NCBI RefSeq assembly: GCF_044755465.1
Contig: NZ_JBIVRB010000018.1
Location: 46,310-110,309, forward strand
DNA length: 64,000 bases
Origin: Peterkaempfera sp044755465
GTDB taxonomy: Bacteria > Actinomycetota > Actinomycetes > Streptomycetales > Streptomycetaceae
Direction: 5' to 3'
The notes under the pieces were generated by a model. The model was not told the DNA's origin and ran no database searches. It worked only from the letters and a program-made list of their open reading frames with translations. The position numbers and the translations under genes were made by a program. Of this stretch, positions 1-8,550 are shown in pieces. Numbering within the stretch: the stretch's first letter is position 1; each line of letters opens with the position of its first letter.

Positions 1-1
1 G

Positions 2-235
2 CTGAGCGGCGGCCCGGCGGCCCCGGCCTGGAAGACGCCCGAGCAGGGCGCGGCCACATCCGTGCTGGTGGCGGCCTCGCCGCTGCCGGCGGGCATCGGC
101 GGCCGGTACTTCGAGGACTGCAACCAGGCGCAGGCCCACCAGCCGGGCACCCGCAGCGGGGTTGCCGGGTACGCGCTCGACCCCGAGGCGGCCGCCCGGC
201 TCTGGGAGGTCTCCGTCCGGACGCCGGCCGGCTGA
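2..235 (+). CDS. Short-chain dehydrogenase/reductase, C-terminal fragment
   Basis: The gene enters from the left edge and only its last 77 codons are visible, in the frame starting at base 2. The peptide contains KTPEQGAATSVLVAASP followed by GGRYFEDCNQAQ. This is the usual C-terminal segment of the classical SDR branch related to retinol and protochlorophyllide reductases, where the PEQGA-S helix and the YFEDCN segment follow the substrate loop. The Rossmann fold and the Ser-Tyr-Lys catalytic residues lie outside the window, so the substrate cannot be judged. It ends 55 bases before the convergent stop codon of the GH3 gene. The family call rests on recalled motif similarity. Confidence 0.7.
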   Translation: MSGGPAAPAWKTPEQGAATSVLVAASPLPAGIGGRYFEDCNQAQAHQPGTRSGVAGYALDPEAAARLWEVSVRTPAG

Positions 236-290
236 CCGCAGGGCCGGTCCCCCGCCCCGGTGGTACGGGGGCGGGGGAGCGGCGAGCTCG

Positions 291-3200
291 TCAGCCGTAG
301 GCGTTGAACTCCGCGATGGACCACCAGGAGGTCGAGGTGCCGGTCTGGGTGACGCGGATGTACCGGGCGCTCTGCGCCGGGAACGTGACGCTCACCAGCG
401 CCCCCGTACCCGTACCGGTCGCCACCGGGGCACCCCAGCCAGTCCCGTCCGCCGACAGCGACACCTGGTAACCCCGGGCGTAGTCACTCGCACTGCCACC
501 CGAATCCATGGTGATCCGGCTGACCGAGTGCGCCGCGCCCATGTCCACCGTCACCGTCTGCCCGGCCGCCATCGGCACCCCGCTGGACCACCGGGTCGCC
601 GCACTGCCGTCCAGCATGTTCGCCGGCACGTCACCGCCGCCGGTGGCCGAGGCCGACGCCGACCAGCCGGTGCGCGGCAGCAGGCTCGATCCGCCGCTCG
701 CGGTGTAGGCGTTGAACTCCGCGATGGACCACCAGGAGGTCGAGGTGCCGGTCTGGGTGACGCGGATGTACCGGGCGCTCTGCGCCGGGAACGTGACGCT
801 CACCAGCGCCCCCGTACCCGTACCGGTCGCCACCGGGGCACCCCAGTTGGACCCGTCCGTCGACAGCGACACCTGGTAACCCCGGGCGTAGTCACTCGCA
901 CTGCCACCCGAATCCATGGTGATCCGGTCGATGGAGTGGGCCGCGCCCATGTCCACCGTCACCGTCTGCCCGGCCGCCATCGGCACCCCGCTGGACCACC
1001 GGGTCGCCGCACTGCCGTCCAGCATGTTCGCCGGCACGTCACCGCCGCCGGTGGCCGAGGCCGACGCCGTCCAGCCGGTGCGGGAGAGCGCGGTCTGGGT
1101 GCCGCCGCCACCCTGGTCACCGCCGCCCTGGTCACCGCCGCCCTGGTCACCGCCGCCGGTGCTGCCGCCTGCCGGGATGGTGGTCTGGCCGGTGAGGCGG
1201 ATGTCCCGGGAGGACGAGCCGACGTAGACGGCGTTGCTGCCTGCGGCGTTGGTCCAGCCGCTGGTCCAGTACTGGAAGCTGCGGGCGTCCAGGGTGACGC
1301 TCACATGCTTGGTCTGGCCGGGGTCCAGCGCGACCCGCTGGAAGCCGCGCAGGTTCTTGGGCGGCTCACCGGTGGCCGACGGCTGCCCGACGTAGACCTG
1401 GGCGACCTCGGCTCCGGCGCGGCTGCCGGTGTTGGTGACGTCGAAGCCGACCGCGACGCTGCCCGCGCTGTCCGGCGCGCCCACCGAGAGGTTGGCGTAC
1501 CCGAAGGTGGTGTACGACAGGCCGTACCCGAAGGGGAACAGCGGCGCCTTGTTCTGCGCGTCGTACCAGCGGTAGCCGACCTTGACGCCCTCGGAGTACT
1601 GCACGGTGCCGTTCTGGCCCGGCCACTGGGCCGCGCTGGTGGTGGGGCCGTCCGCCAGGGACTTGGGGAAGGTGACCGGGAGCTTCCCGGAGAAGTTGCT
1701 GTCCCCGAAGAGCAGCGCCGCGATGGCGGTGCCGTCCTCCTGGCCGGGGTACCAGTTCTCGACGATGCCCCGGACGGAGTCGGCCCACGGCATGGTGACC
1801 GCCGAGCCGCTGTTGACGACCACCACGGTGTTGGGGTTGGCCGCCGCCACATCGCTGACCAGCTGGTTCTGTGCGGCCGACAGGTCAATGTTCGCCAGGT
1901 CGCTGCCCTCGGACTCGAAGTCGCTCACGAACACCACCGCCAGGTCGGAGCCGCGAGCGTTCGCCACCGCCTGGTCGTGCAGCGACTGGCCGGGGATCTG
2001 CCAGCCCAGGCTGGCGTTGCTGCCGCCGCCGGCCTGGTAGTAGTCCACCTCGATGCTCACCGGCTGGTTCGCGGTGAGGGTGATGTTGCCGGTCCGGGTG
2101 GTCGGGCCCTGGTCGTACCAGTTGTTGATCACCTGCTGACCGTTGATGATCAGTCGGCTGCCGTCGTCGCTGTTGAGCGAGAACTGGTAGCTGCCGCTGG
2201 CGGGCGGGGTCAGCGTGCCGGTCCACTTGGCCGACCAGTTGGTGCCCGCGACGCCGGGGGCCGGGGACTGGCCGCCCCAGACGGCGTCGATGTCGGAGTC
2301 GACCCGGCTGGTGACGGCCGTACCGGAGAGGTTGGTGTTGTTGTAGTACTGCCCGTACAGGCCGTTGCCGCTGCCCGAGGACGGCTTCAGGTACGAGCTG
2401 CCGACCGGTGTCAGCGTCCCACTGGCGGACGGCGTGCCCTGCGAGAAGGTGACCGAGGTGCCGGAGCCGGCCCGTGCCTTGATGCCCTGGTACGGAGTGA
2501 CCACATGCGGCGCGTTCACGCCGGCGCTGCCGCCGCCCTGGGTCATCGCGTCGGTACCGGCGTCGTCCCCGATCACCGCCACCGAGTGCACCGCCGAGCC
2601 GATCGGCAGCACCGACGAGCCGTTCTTCAGCAGGACGCTGCCCTCCTCCGCGACCTGCTGGGCGACCGCCGCGTGGGCGGTGGAGGTGACCACCGCGTCC
2701 GCCGAACCGGACTGCGCCCTGTCGAAGAGGCCCTGCCGGAACATCGACAGCAGGATGCGCCGGGTGTGGTCGTCCACGGTGGCCTGCGAGACCTGCCCGC
2801 TCGCGACGGCGTTGGTCAGCGCGGTGCCGTAGTAGTCGCTGCCCGGCATCTCCATGTCGAGGCCGTTGTTCGCGGAGGCGACGGTGGAGTGGGTGCCGCC
2901 CCAGTCGGAGGTGATGAAGCCGGTGAAGCCGAAGTCGTTCTTGAGGACGCCGTTCTGCAGCGGCCCGTTCTCGCAGGCCATCGGCCCGTTTACCGCCGAG
3001 TACGAGCACATCACCGAGCCGACCTGGCCCTGTTGGACGGCGGTCTCGAAGGCGGGCAGGTAGATCTCCCGCTCGGCCCGGTCCGAGACGATCGCGTTGT
3101 CGGCGCTGCTGTTGCGGTTGGTCTCCTGGTTGTAGACCGCGTAGTGCTTGACCTGGGCCATCGGGCCCTGGCTCTGGATGCCCCGGATGTCGGCGGCGCC

Positions 3201-3710
3201 GAGCTGCCCGGCCAGGTACGGGTCCTCACCGAGCGATTCGAAGGCCCGGCCCCAGCGCGGATCACGCACGATGTTGATGGTGGGGGCCAGCACCACATTG
3301 GTGCCCTTGCCCCACTGCTCGGCGCCCAGCACCTCGCCGTACTGCTGCATCAGCGCGGTGTCCCAGCTGGCCGCACCGGCCACCGGCGCCGCCAGCTGGG
3401 TCACCCCCGACATGCCGTCACCGACCCCGACCGGGCCGTCCTGGAGGTGCAGCGCCGGGATGCCCAGCCGGGTGTTGGCGTTGACGCAGCCCGCGTACCC
3501 GCAGGACGCACCGCCGTGCAGCATCGTCAGCTTCTCGGCCTGCGTCATCGCGGCGAGCAGTTCATCGGCCCGCTGCGCGGGCGGCTGCGCGGTGTTCATC
3601 CAGGGCTGCGTCGCGGCCTGGGCCTGGCCCTCGGCGGCCGAGACGGCTCCGGCCACCAGCAGCAGGGCAACGGCGGCGGGCAGCGCGGACCGCCTTCTCC
3701 AATGGCGCAC
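291..3710 (-). CDS. Secreted GH3 beta-glucosidase with PA14 and two discoidin-type domains
   Basis: This is a 1,139-residue exported glycosidase, probably acting on plant beta-glucosides. The GTG start gives VRHWRRRSALPAAV, a basic N-terminus followed by a hydrophobic core and an Ala-rich cleavage area near residue 33. A GGAG sits 6-9 bases upstream; the open frame continues upstream but looks non-coding. The GH3 N-terminal barrel spans about residues 60-330, with the nucleophile in SDWGG (Asp269). A PA14 domain (about 450-570) is inserted in the C-terminal GH3 domain, which carries DFESEGSD with the likely acid/base region. A fibronectin-III-like domain (about 735-820) and a GGGDQ-repeat linker follow, then two nearly identical F5/8 type C (discoidin) domains ending in WWSIAEFNAY. 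GH3-PA14 enzymes are known. The doubled discoidin tail suggests sugar binding. An MFS gene lies upstream on the same strand, and a CebR-like palindrome lies in the gap. Confidence 0.92.
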   Translation of the reverse strand: MRHWRRRSALPAAVALLLVAGAVSAAEGQAQAATQPWMNTAQPPAQRADELLAAMTQAEKLTMLHGGASCGYAGCVNANTRLGIPALHLQDGPVGVGDGMSGVTQLAAPVAGAASWDTALMQQYGEVLGAEQWGKGTNVVLAPTINIVRDPRWGRAFESLGEDPYLAGQLGAADIRGIQSQGPMAQVKHYAVYNQETNRNSSADNAIVSDRAEREIYLPAFETAVQQGQVGSVMCSYSAVNGPMACENGPLQNGVLKNDFGFTGFITSDWGGTHSTVASANNGLDMEMPGSDYYGTALTNAVASGQVSQATVDDHTRRILLSMFRQGLFDRAQSGSADAVVTSTAHAAVAQQVAEEGSVLLKNGSSVLPIGSAVHSVAVIGDDAGTDAMTQGGGSAGVNAPHVVTPYQGIKARAGSGTSVTFSQGTPSASGTLTPVGSSYLKPSSGSGNGLYGQYYNNTNLSGTAVTSRVDSDIDAVWGGQSPAPGVAGTNWSAKWTGTLTPPASGSYQFSLNSDDGSRLIINGQQVINNWYDQGPTTRTGNITLTANQPVSIEVDYYQAGGGSNASLGWQIPGQSLHDQAVANARGSDLAVVFVSDFESEGSDLANIDLSAAQNQLVSDVAAANPNTVVVVNSGSAVTMPWADSVRGIVENWYPGQEDGTAIAALLFGDSNFSGKLPVTFPKSLADGPTTSAAQWPGQNGTVQYSEGVKVGYRWYDAQNKAPLFPFGYGLSYTTFGYANLSVGAPDSAGSVAVGFDVTNTGSRAGAEVAQVYVGQPSATGEPPKNLRGFQRVALDPGQTKHVSVTLDARSFQYWTSGWTNAAGSNAVYVGSSSRDIRLTGQTTIPAGGSTGGGDQGGGDQGGGDQGGGGTQTALSRTGWTASASATGGGDVPANMLDGSAATRWSSGVPMAAGQTVTVDMGAAHSIDRITMDSGGSASDYARGYQVSLSTDGSNWGAPVATGTGTGALVSVTFPAQSARYIRVTQTGTSTSWWSIAEFNAYTASGGSSLLPRTGWSASASATGGGDVPANMLDGSAATRWSSGVPMAAGQTVTVDMGAAHSVSRITMDSGGSASDYARGYQVSLSADGTGWGAPVATGTGTGALVSVTFPAQSARYIRVTQTGTSTSWWSIAEFNAYG
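297..1087 (-). repeat. 408-bp tandem duplication encoding the two discoidin domains
   Basis: The two discoidin domains of the GH3 protein are encoded by near-identical DNA copies offset by 408 bp (136 codons). Copy one runs from about 297 to 679 and copy two from about 705 to 1087. Long stretches are base-identical; visible differences include cagtcccgtccgcc versus cagttggacccgtcc and some changes around 510-540 and 918-945. Conservation at silent positions indicates a recent duplication or ongoing gene conversion. Confidence 0.9.
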
Positions 3711-3933
3711 CGGTACTCCAAACGACGGGATCGCCGCAGCGGGCGGCGACCGGTGGGACGGGCGGACGGAGTGGAACTGGGCCTCGAAACCCGCCCTGAC
3801 CAGGGACGGCACCAGGCCGGCGCGCGACGGCGCCGCGAACAGCGGCAGTGCGCCGGGCGCAGGGGTGCGCAGCCGTGGCGGACCGCCGACTGCGATCCTC
3901 GCCAGCAAGTGAGGGGGTGTCAATACATCCGGT

Positions 3934-3945
3934 GAGAGCGCTCTC
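3934..3945. promoter_or_regulatory. CebR-like operator upstream of the GH3 gene
   Basis: GAGAGCGCTCTC is a perfect 12-bp palindrome. In context it reads TGAGAGCGCTCTCC, close to the 14-bp box TGGGAGCGCTCCCA bound by the LacI-family cellobiose repressor CebR in Streptomyces. It lies 224 bp upstream of the chosen GH3 start and 32 bp past the MFS stop, in the only gap before the glycosidase. Binding by CebR or a paralogue is inferred. Confidence 0.7.
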
Positions 3946-3976
3946 CAAAAACCGCAGACCCGTCCATCGATACGGC

Positions 3977-5200
3977 TCATGCGTCGGCCTCCTCGACGTG
4001 GACGGCACGGGCGCGGGTCACAAACGGCCGGGAGAGGACGGTGACGGCCACGGAGACTGCGGCAGCGGTCGTGATCGCGGTGCCGGGGGTGACGTACTGG
4101 GCGAGGCCGCCGGCGGCAGCGGCGCCGATGCCCTGCCAGGTCATCCGGCCCGCCGACTCGACGCCCTGGACCTGGCCGCGCACCGGCTCGGGGGTCAGCG
4201 CGAGCAACTGCTCCTGCAAGGGCAGCGTGGCGGCGAACCCCGTGCCGGCGACGAACACCGCAGCGGTCACCACCGGCATGGGCAGGTGCAGCGCGAACGG
4301 CAGGTAGGGCGCGGCGAGCAGCAGCCGCAGCGCGAACGCGAAGCGGCGCCGCTGCTCGGCGGTGAGCAGCCGCCCGACCGTCAGGTCCCCGAGGAGCATG
4401 CCTGCCGATCCGGCGGCCAGCAGGGCACCGGCGTGCTCCGGGGCGTAGGAGATGAACAGCGCCTCGCACCCGACGACAAGGCCGTTGGGGACCCAGAGGT
4501 TCAGCAGCAGCGCCCGGCGTCCGGGGTGCGAGAAGAGTGCGGTGTTCGTCGTCCAGGTCTGCCGCAGCCCCGGGCGGCGGGTCAGCCGGAACGAGTGCTC
4601 CCGTACGGTCCCCGCCACCGCGAGCAGCCCGAGTCCGGTCAGGACCGCGGCGACGGTGCAGACCTCCTGCGGGCTCAGATACCGCAGCAGGGCGGCGCCG
4701 ATCGCATAGCCGAGGATCGCCATGCCACCCGAGGTGATGTTCAGCAGCGAACGGGCCGACGCATAGCCGGCGGTCGGTACGACCTCGGCGAGCAGGCCCA
4801 GCCGCGTGCCGGTTCCCAGCGACTGGAAGAACCCCAGCACCAGGAGCAGGCCGAACCGGACCGTCAACGCAAGCCCCGGGACCGCCTGCCCGGCCACGCC
4901 CAGCAGCGAGACGCACTGGAGCGCGACGAGGACCCGGCGGGGACGGCTCCCGTCCGCGACCGACATCAGCGTCAAGGCACCGAGCACCGCCGCGAACGTG
5001 GCGGCGTACATGCTCATGGCCGTCAGGAACGGGGACCGGGTCTGCCGGTCGACCAGGTTGGCGAGCGCGAAGCCGGACAAGGTGCTCGCGGCGACCGTCA
5101 GTGTGAAACCGGCGTACAGGCCGACGAACTCGCCGTTGCGCAGCAGAGCGCGGTAGCCGGTGGGGGCAGGGGTGCGGGGCGCGGAGGTGTCAGGAAGCAT
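3977..5200 (-). CDS. MFS transporter
   Basis: A 407-residue membrane protein with about twelve hydrophobic segments and a typical major facilitator layout. Basic cytoplasmic loops such as SRPRRVL and AEQRRRFAF separate the helices. It resembles the MFS branch of small-molecule exporters in actinomycetes; nothing identifies the substrate. The start is ATG at 5200 (MLPDTSAP) because CCGGAGG lies 8 bases upstream; an in-frame ATG further upstream (5254) falls in A+T-richer non-coding sequence. It is on the same strand as the GH3 gene, 266 bp away, but the operator between them argues for separate GH3 transcription. Sugar transport linked to the glucosidase is possible but not shown. Confidence 0.8.
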   Translation of the reverse strand: MLPDTSAPRTPAPTGYRALLRNGEFVGLYAGFTLTVAASTLSGFALANLVDRQTRSPFLTAMSMYAATFAAVLGALTLMSVADGSRPRRVLVALQCVSLLGVAGQAVPGLALTVRFGLLLVLGFFQSLGTGTRLGLLAEVVPTAGYASARSLLNITSGGMAILGYAIGAALLRYLSPQEVCTVAAVLTGLGLLAVAGTVREHSFRLTRRPGLRQTWTTNTALFSHPGRRALLLNLWVPNGLVVGCEALFISYAPEHAGALLAAGSAGMLLGDLTVGRLLTAEQRRRFAFALRLLLAAPYLPFALHLPMPVVTAAVFVAGTGFAATLPLQEQLLALTPEPVRGQVQGVESAGRMTWQGIGAAAAGGLAQYVTPGTAITTAAAVSVAVTVLSRPFVTRARAVHVEEADA

Positions 5201-5509
5201 GAAAAAAGCCTCCGGACACCCATATTCGGGAACGCCGAAGGCCAGCGCGTTCATTGTAGCAGTCGACTCGGTCCCGTGTCACGGCACTCTGCCGCCAGGC
5301 GGCCCGCCGAATTGCGGGAGATCCGGCGGCCGTGATCGGTACTGATTTTCCGTCCGGGGTGACGGAATTTTTCTTGTCCGCCGTTTCTGCGGGGTTCCGC
5401 TCGGTATTTTCTGGCTTTTTCCGGTGCTGCGGGACGGCTGCCACCCGCACGGCGCAGCGCGGGTCTGCCCGGGGTGCCACCGGGGCCGACAGCGGCTCAG
5501 GATGGGTCC
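5201..5509. other. Gene-free divergent spacer with A+T-rich core
   Basis: This gap separates the divergent MFS gene and the hypothetical gene at 5510. Its middle, about 5330-5420, holds runs such as gattttccgtcc, gaatttttcttg and tattttctggctttttcc that are much richer in T than the flanks. No convincing ORF, tRNA or hairpin was seen. It probably carries both promoters. Confidence 0.4.
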
Positions 5510-5842
5510 ATGACCAGCGACGACATCATTCCCGCGCCGCCGTGCGCTGCGGACATCGACGCCCTGGTGGCCTTTGTGGAGGCACGCTTGGACGACTTGC
5601 GCGGCAACTGCCTGCGGCTCGACACCCCGGTCTCGGGGGTCGAGCGCCGCCGGGAGCATGTGCGCAGCCTCGCCCGCCGGGCACAGGAGGCCCTCCGCTA
5701 CTCGGGTTATCCGCTGCTCTACTGGAATCTGCTGGTGGACGAGGCGGCCACCTGGGACGGCCACCCGGGGCACCGGGCGGACTGGTGCCACCGTCCGCTG
5801 TGCGAGACCGGCACCCGGGCACTCCTGATCCTCTCGGGCTGA
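5510..5842 (+). CDS. Conserved-type hypothetical protein, 110 residues
   Basis: A small soluble acidic-to-neutral protein starting MTSDDIIPAPPC and ending TRALLILSG. The N-terminal part, DIDALVAFVEARLDDLRGNC, is helical and weakly recalls the DUF6221 family of streptomycetes, which begins with a LVAFLRARLDED-like helix. A W-rich centre (LLYWNLLVDEAATWDGHPGHRADWC) follows. There is no signal peptide or membrane segment. The start was set at ATG 5510, preceded by GGATGGG; an in-frame ATG 36 bases upstream is possible. The function is unknown. It stands alone, 160 bp before the aldo/keto reductase. Confidence 0.6.
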   Translation: MTSDDIIPAPPCAADIDALVAFVEARLDDLRGNCLRLDTPVSGVERRREHVRSLARRAQEALRYSGYPLLYWNLLVDEAATWDGHPGHRADWCHRPLCETGTRALLILSG

Positions 5843-6002
5843 CCCGCCGCCGGCGCCCGGGTGGAGGTTGCCGCGACTTCCGGTTCGACCTGGCAGCGGT
5901 CCCGGCCGCCCCGGCGACGCCGCGCGGGCCCGCCCGTATCCTGGGCGCGGTCGCGGCGGGCAGCCGGGCCCGCCGGAACCGGGCAGCACGGAGGGGGCGG
6001 AC

Positions 6003-7046
6003 ATGAGGCGCCGCAGGATCGCGGGGACCGCGCTGGAGCTGACCGAGGTCTGCTTCGGTGGGGCGGTGATCGGCAATCTGTACCGGGCGACGACGACCGA
6101 GACGGCGGTGGCCGCCGTCGACGCGGCCTGGGACGCGGGCGTCCGGTACTTCGACACCGCGCCGCACTACGGGCTGGGGCTCTCCGAGCAGCGGCTCGGG
6201 CTGGCGCTCGCCGGGCGGCCGCGCCGGGAGTTCACGGTCTCCTCCAAGGTCGGCCGGCTGCTGGTGCGCAACGAGCACCCGGGCGGCCGGGACACCCAGG
6301 GGTTCGACGTACCCGATGACCTGCGCCGGCAGTGGGACTGGAGCCGGGAGGGGGTGCGCCGGTCCGTCGAGGAGACGCTGCGGCGGACCGGGCTCGACCG
6401 GCTGGACGTCGTCTATGTGCACGACCCCGACGCGCACTGGCGGCAGGCGGCGGACGAGGCGATGCCCGAGCTGGCCCGGATGCGCGACGAGGGGCTGGTC
6501 GGCGCGATCGGCGCCGGGATGAACCAGTCGGCCATGCTGACCCGCTTTCTGCGCGAGACGGCGGCGGACCTGGTGATGCTGGCCGGCCGCTACACCCTGC
6601 TCGAACAGGACGCGCTGGACGATGTGCTGCCCGCCGCCCGGGAGTCGGGCAAGAGCGTGGTGGCCGCCGGGGTGTTCAACTCCGGCCTGCTCGCCCGCAA
6701 CCGGCCGTCCGCCGAGCTGACGTACAACTACGCGACCGCGCCACCCGAGCTGGTGGCCCGCGCCCGGACGATCGCGGAGGTCTGCGAGCGGCACGGGACC
6801 AGCCTCCCGGCGGCGGCGATCGTCTTCCCGCTCGCCCACCCCGCCGTCGTCTCGGTCGCGCTGGGCATGGGGACGCCGGAGCAGGTCACCCGCAACACGG
6901 CGCTGTACCGGCAGGGGGTGCCGGACTCGCTCTGGGCGGAGCTGCGCGAGCGGGGTCTGCTGCGGGCCGACGCACCCGTACCGGCTGCGGCGCCGGCTGA
7001 TGCCGTGTCGGCCGGTCGGCTGGGCGGTGGACGGCCGGCCGTGTGA
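6003..7046 (+). CDS. Aldo/keto reductase
   Basis: A 347-residue NAD(P)H-dependent TIM-barrel oxidoreductase. The catalytic set is visible: Asp51 and Tyr56 in RYFDTAPHYG, Lys82 in SSKVGR, and the His of YVHDPD. The fold closest in outline is the L-fucose/galactose dehydrogenase-like branch, judged from FDTAPHYGLGLSE and GVFNSGLL. The start at ATG 6003 has GGAGGGGG about 5 bases upstream; the frame is open further upstream but without a ribosome site. The last 25 residues are Ala/Gly/Pro-rich and dispensable-looking. The substrate is not determined; a sugar or small aldehyde is likely. No operon partner is evident. Confidence 0.88.
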   Translation: MRRRRIAGTALELTEVCFGGAVIGNLYRATTTETAVAAVDAAWDAGVRYFDTAPHYGLGLSEQRLGLALAGRPRREFTVSSKVGRLLVRNEHPGGRDTQGFDVPDDLRRQWDWSREGVRRSVEETLRRTGLDRLDVVYVHDPDAHWRQAADEAMPELARMRDEGLVGAIGAGMNQSAMLTRFLRETAADLVMLAGRYTLLEQDALDDVLPAARESGKSVVAAGVFNSGLLARNRPSAELTYNYATAPPELVARARTIAEVCERHGTSLPAAAIVFPLAHPAVVSVALGMGTPEQVTRNTALYRQGVPDSLWAELRERGLLRADAPVPAAAPADAVSAGRLGGGRPAV

Positions 7047-7263
7047 CCTGCGGCGCGGCGCGCCCGGACTCCGCGATCCCGGCCCCCTACCGTCGGGACT
7101 GCGTGGCCTGCGACGGCTGCCGACGGTATGCCAGGAGCTCGGGTAGGGCTGACCGGGGGAAGTTCTGGCGGCCTTCCGGGTGGTCGGGGCCCGGCGGTCA
7201 TTTCCTCGGAGCGGATCTTTCGTTTCCCTGGTCGCACCATCCCTTCATCTGAGGAGTTCCTCA

Positions 7264-7680
7264 ATGAACACGATCAAGAAGGCTGCCGTCCTGGTCGCCG
7301 CCTCCGGCTGCCTGGTCGCGGCCGGCGCGGGCACCGCCAGCGCCGGCGGCGCCGAAGGCGCTGCGGTCGGTTCTCCCGGCGTGCTGTCCGGCAATGTCGT
7401 CCAGGTCCCGATCACCATCCCGATCAACCTCTGTGGCAACGGCATCAACATCCTCGCGCTGCTGAACCCGGTCGGTGGCAACACCTGCATCAACGCCGAA
7501 GGGGGCCGTGACCGCGGCCACCGCGAGTTCGGTGGTGAGCTCATCCGGGGGCGCGAGGGCGGCCGTAAGGAGCGGGACCGCGAGGACCGGGGCCACGACA
7601 AGGGCCGCGGCGGCTGGGGCGAGGGCGGCCACGACCGTGGGCGTGGCGGCGACCGCGGCGGTGACTGGGGCGGTCGCTGA
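7264..7680 (+). CDS. Chaplin with a long charged Gly/Arg/Asp tail
   Basis: A 138-residue exported protein with one chaplin domain. Residues 1-27 form a signal peptide (KKAAVLVAASGCLVAAGAG, ASA cleavage site). Residues 36-77 match the chaplin consensus, with GSPGVLSGNVVQVPI, two cysteines (Cys57 in LCGN and Cys75 in NTCIN) and the LLNP segment. Chaplins are amyloid-forming surfactants that coat aerial hyphae and spores. Short chaplins normally end shortly after the second Cys. Here about 60 further residues follow, made almost entirely of Gly, Arg, Asp, Glu, His and Lys (for example REGGRKERDREDRGHDKGR). There is no LAXTG sorting signal or membrane anchor. The ATG at 7264 has GAGGAG upstream, and a strong hairpin follows the stop. 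The tail's role is unknown; it could alter surface charge or wall binding. Confidence 0.9.
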   Translation: MNTIKKAAVLVAASGCLVAAGAGTASAGGAEGAAVGSPGVLSGNVVQVPITIPINLCGNGINILALLNPVGGNTCINAEGGRDRGHREFGGELIRGREGGRKERDREDRGHDKGRGGWGEGGHDRGRGGDRGGDWGGR

Positions 7681-7728
7681 CCCCAGCCCGCTGCCGGGTG
7701 ATCCCCTGCCCGGCTGAGTGCACAGGCC

Positions 7729-7768
7729 GGTGGTCCCTGGACAGGCAGTCGCCCGTCCAGGGACCACC
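7729..7768 (+). terminator. Hairpin terminator after the chaplin gene
   Basis: A perfect 14-bp stem (GGTGGTCCCTGGAC with its complement) encloses a 12-base loop, 48 bases past the chaplin stop. No T-run follows, as is usual for strong actinomycete hairpins. Confidence 0.75.
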
Positions 7769-7946
7769 GCCGCGTCCGGGGCCGGACCGGACGCCGAGGC
7801 AGCGGCCGGGCCCGAGGCGGCCGGTCACCCGAGGGGCGGTGCCACGCCGCCGAACGGCCCAATCCGCCCGCCGGGCGCCCCGGGTGCGGTGGACTTCCCC
7901 CGCCTGTGCACCCGCCCGGCGCCCGACACCCCCGGAGGTCACCCCG

Positions 7947-8507
7947 ATGAAGAAGCTCGGCACGCTGGCAGCCGCCGCAGCCCTGGCCTGCCTGGCCGCC
8001 GCACCCGCCCCGGCCCGCCCCGCGCTGCCCGACACGACCACCAAGAGCTTCCTGGACGAGGCGCTGAAGGAGGCCAACGCCGTCCGCGCCAAGCACCACG
8101 CCCCGCCGCTGGTGCTGGACAAGCAGCTGAACACGGAGGCCGCCGCCCGCGCCCAGGACATCTCCCGCTGGGAGGCGCTCTCCGGCACCGGCACCTCCGG
8201 CCCGCGCCCCGGCACCGCCGAGAACTTCTACTGGGGCGGCAGCTCCACCCCCGCCGTACGCGGCGCGGCGGACGCCGTGGCCTCCTGGGCGGCCGAGGGC
8301 AAGAGCTACGACTTCAAGCACCCCGGTGCCACCGCCGGGACCGGCCGCTTCACCCAGCTGGTCTGGAAGGCGACCACCCGGGTCGGCGCCGCCCGGACCT
8401 CCGGCAAGGGTGCGCAGTGGTACGAGACGTATGTCGTCTTCGTCTTCCGCTCCCCCGGCAATGTCGCCGGGCAGTACGCGCAGAACGTGCTGCCCGCCTC
8501 GGGCTGA
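7947..8507 (+). CDS. Secreted CAP/SCP-domain protein
   Basis: A 186-residue exported protein with a signal peptide at about residues 1-24 (MKKLGTLAAAAALACLAA) and a single CAP (SCP/PR1) domain. The domain shows the N-terminal helix FLDEALKEANAVRAKHHAPPL, the AENFYWGG segment and the CAP1 motif RFTQLVWKATTRVGAA near residues 134-149. The His normally preceding the FTQ-W motif is Arg here, so the canonical His/Glu centre may be incomplete. Bacterial CAP proteins are extracellular and mostly uncharacterised. ATG 7947 is preceded by GGAGG 8 bases upstream. The two-component regulator gene starts 43 bases after the stop, so they may be cotranscribed. Confidence 0.85.
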   Translation: MKKLGTLAAAAALACLAAAPAPARPALPDTTTKSFLDEALKEANAVRAKHHAPPLVLDKQLNTEAAARAQDISRWEALSGTGTSGPRPGTAENFYWGGSSTPAVRGAADAVASWAAEGKSYDFKHPGATAGTGRFTQLVWKATTRVGAARTSGKGAQWYETYVVFVFRSPGNVAGQYAQNVLPASG

Positions 8508-8550
8508 CCCGGGCCCGGCCGCCCGCCGCCGGTTTGGCATGCTGGCGGGT

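Noticed and set aside
162..3935. Long plus-strand ORF opposite the GH3 gene
   Set aside because: Its peptide is Arg/Gly/Ala-rich without domains and mirrors the minus-strand gene; long antisense ORFs are expected at this GC content.
3711..4916. Upstream in-frame extension of the GH3 gene
   Set aside because: It would run through the operator and the MFS gene and place the signal peptide in the middle of the protein.
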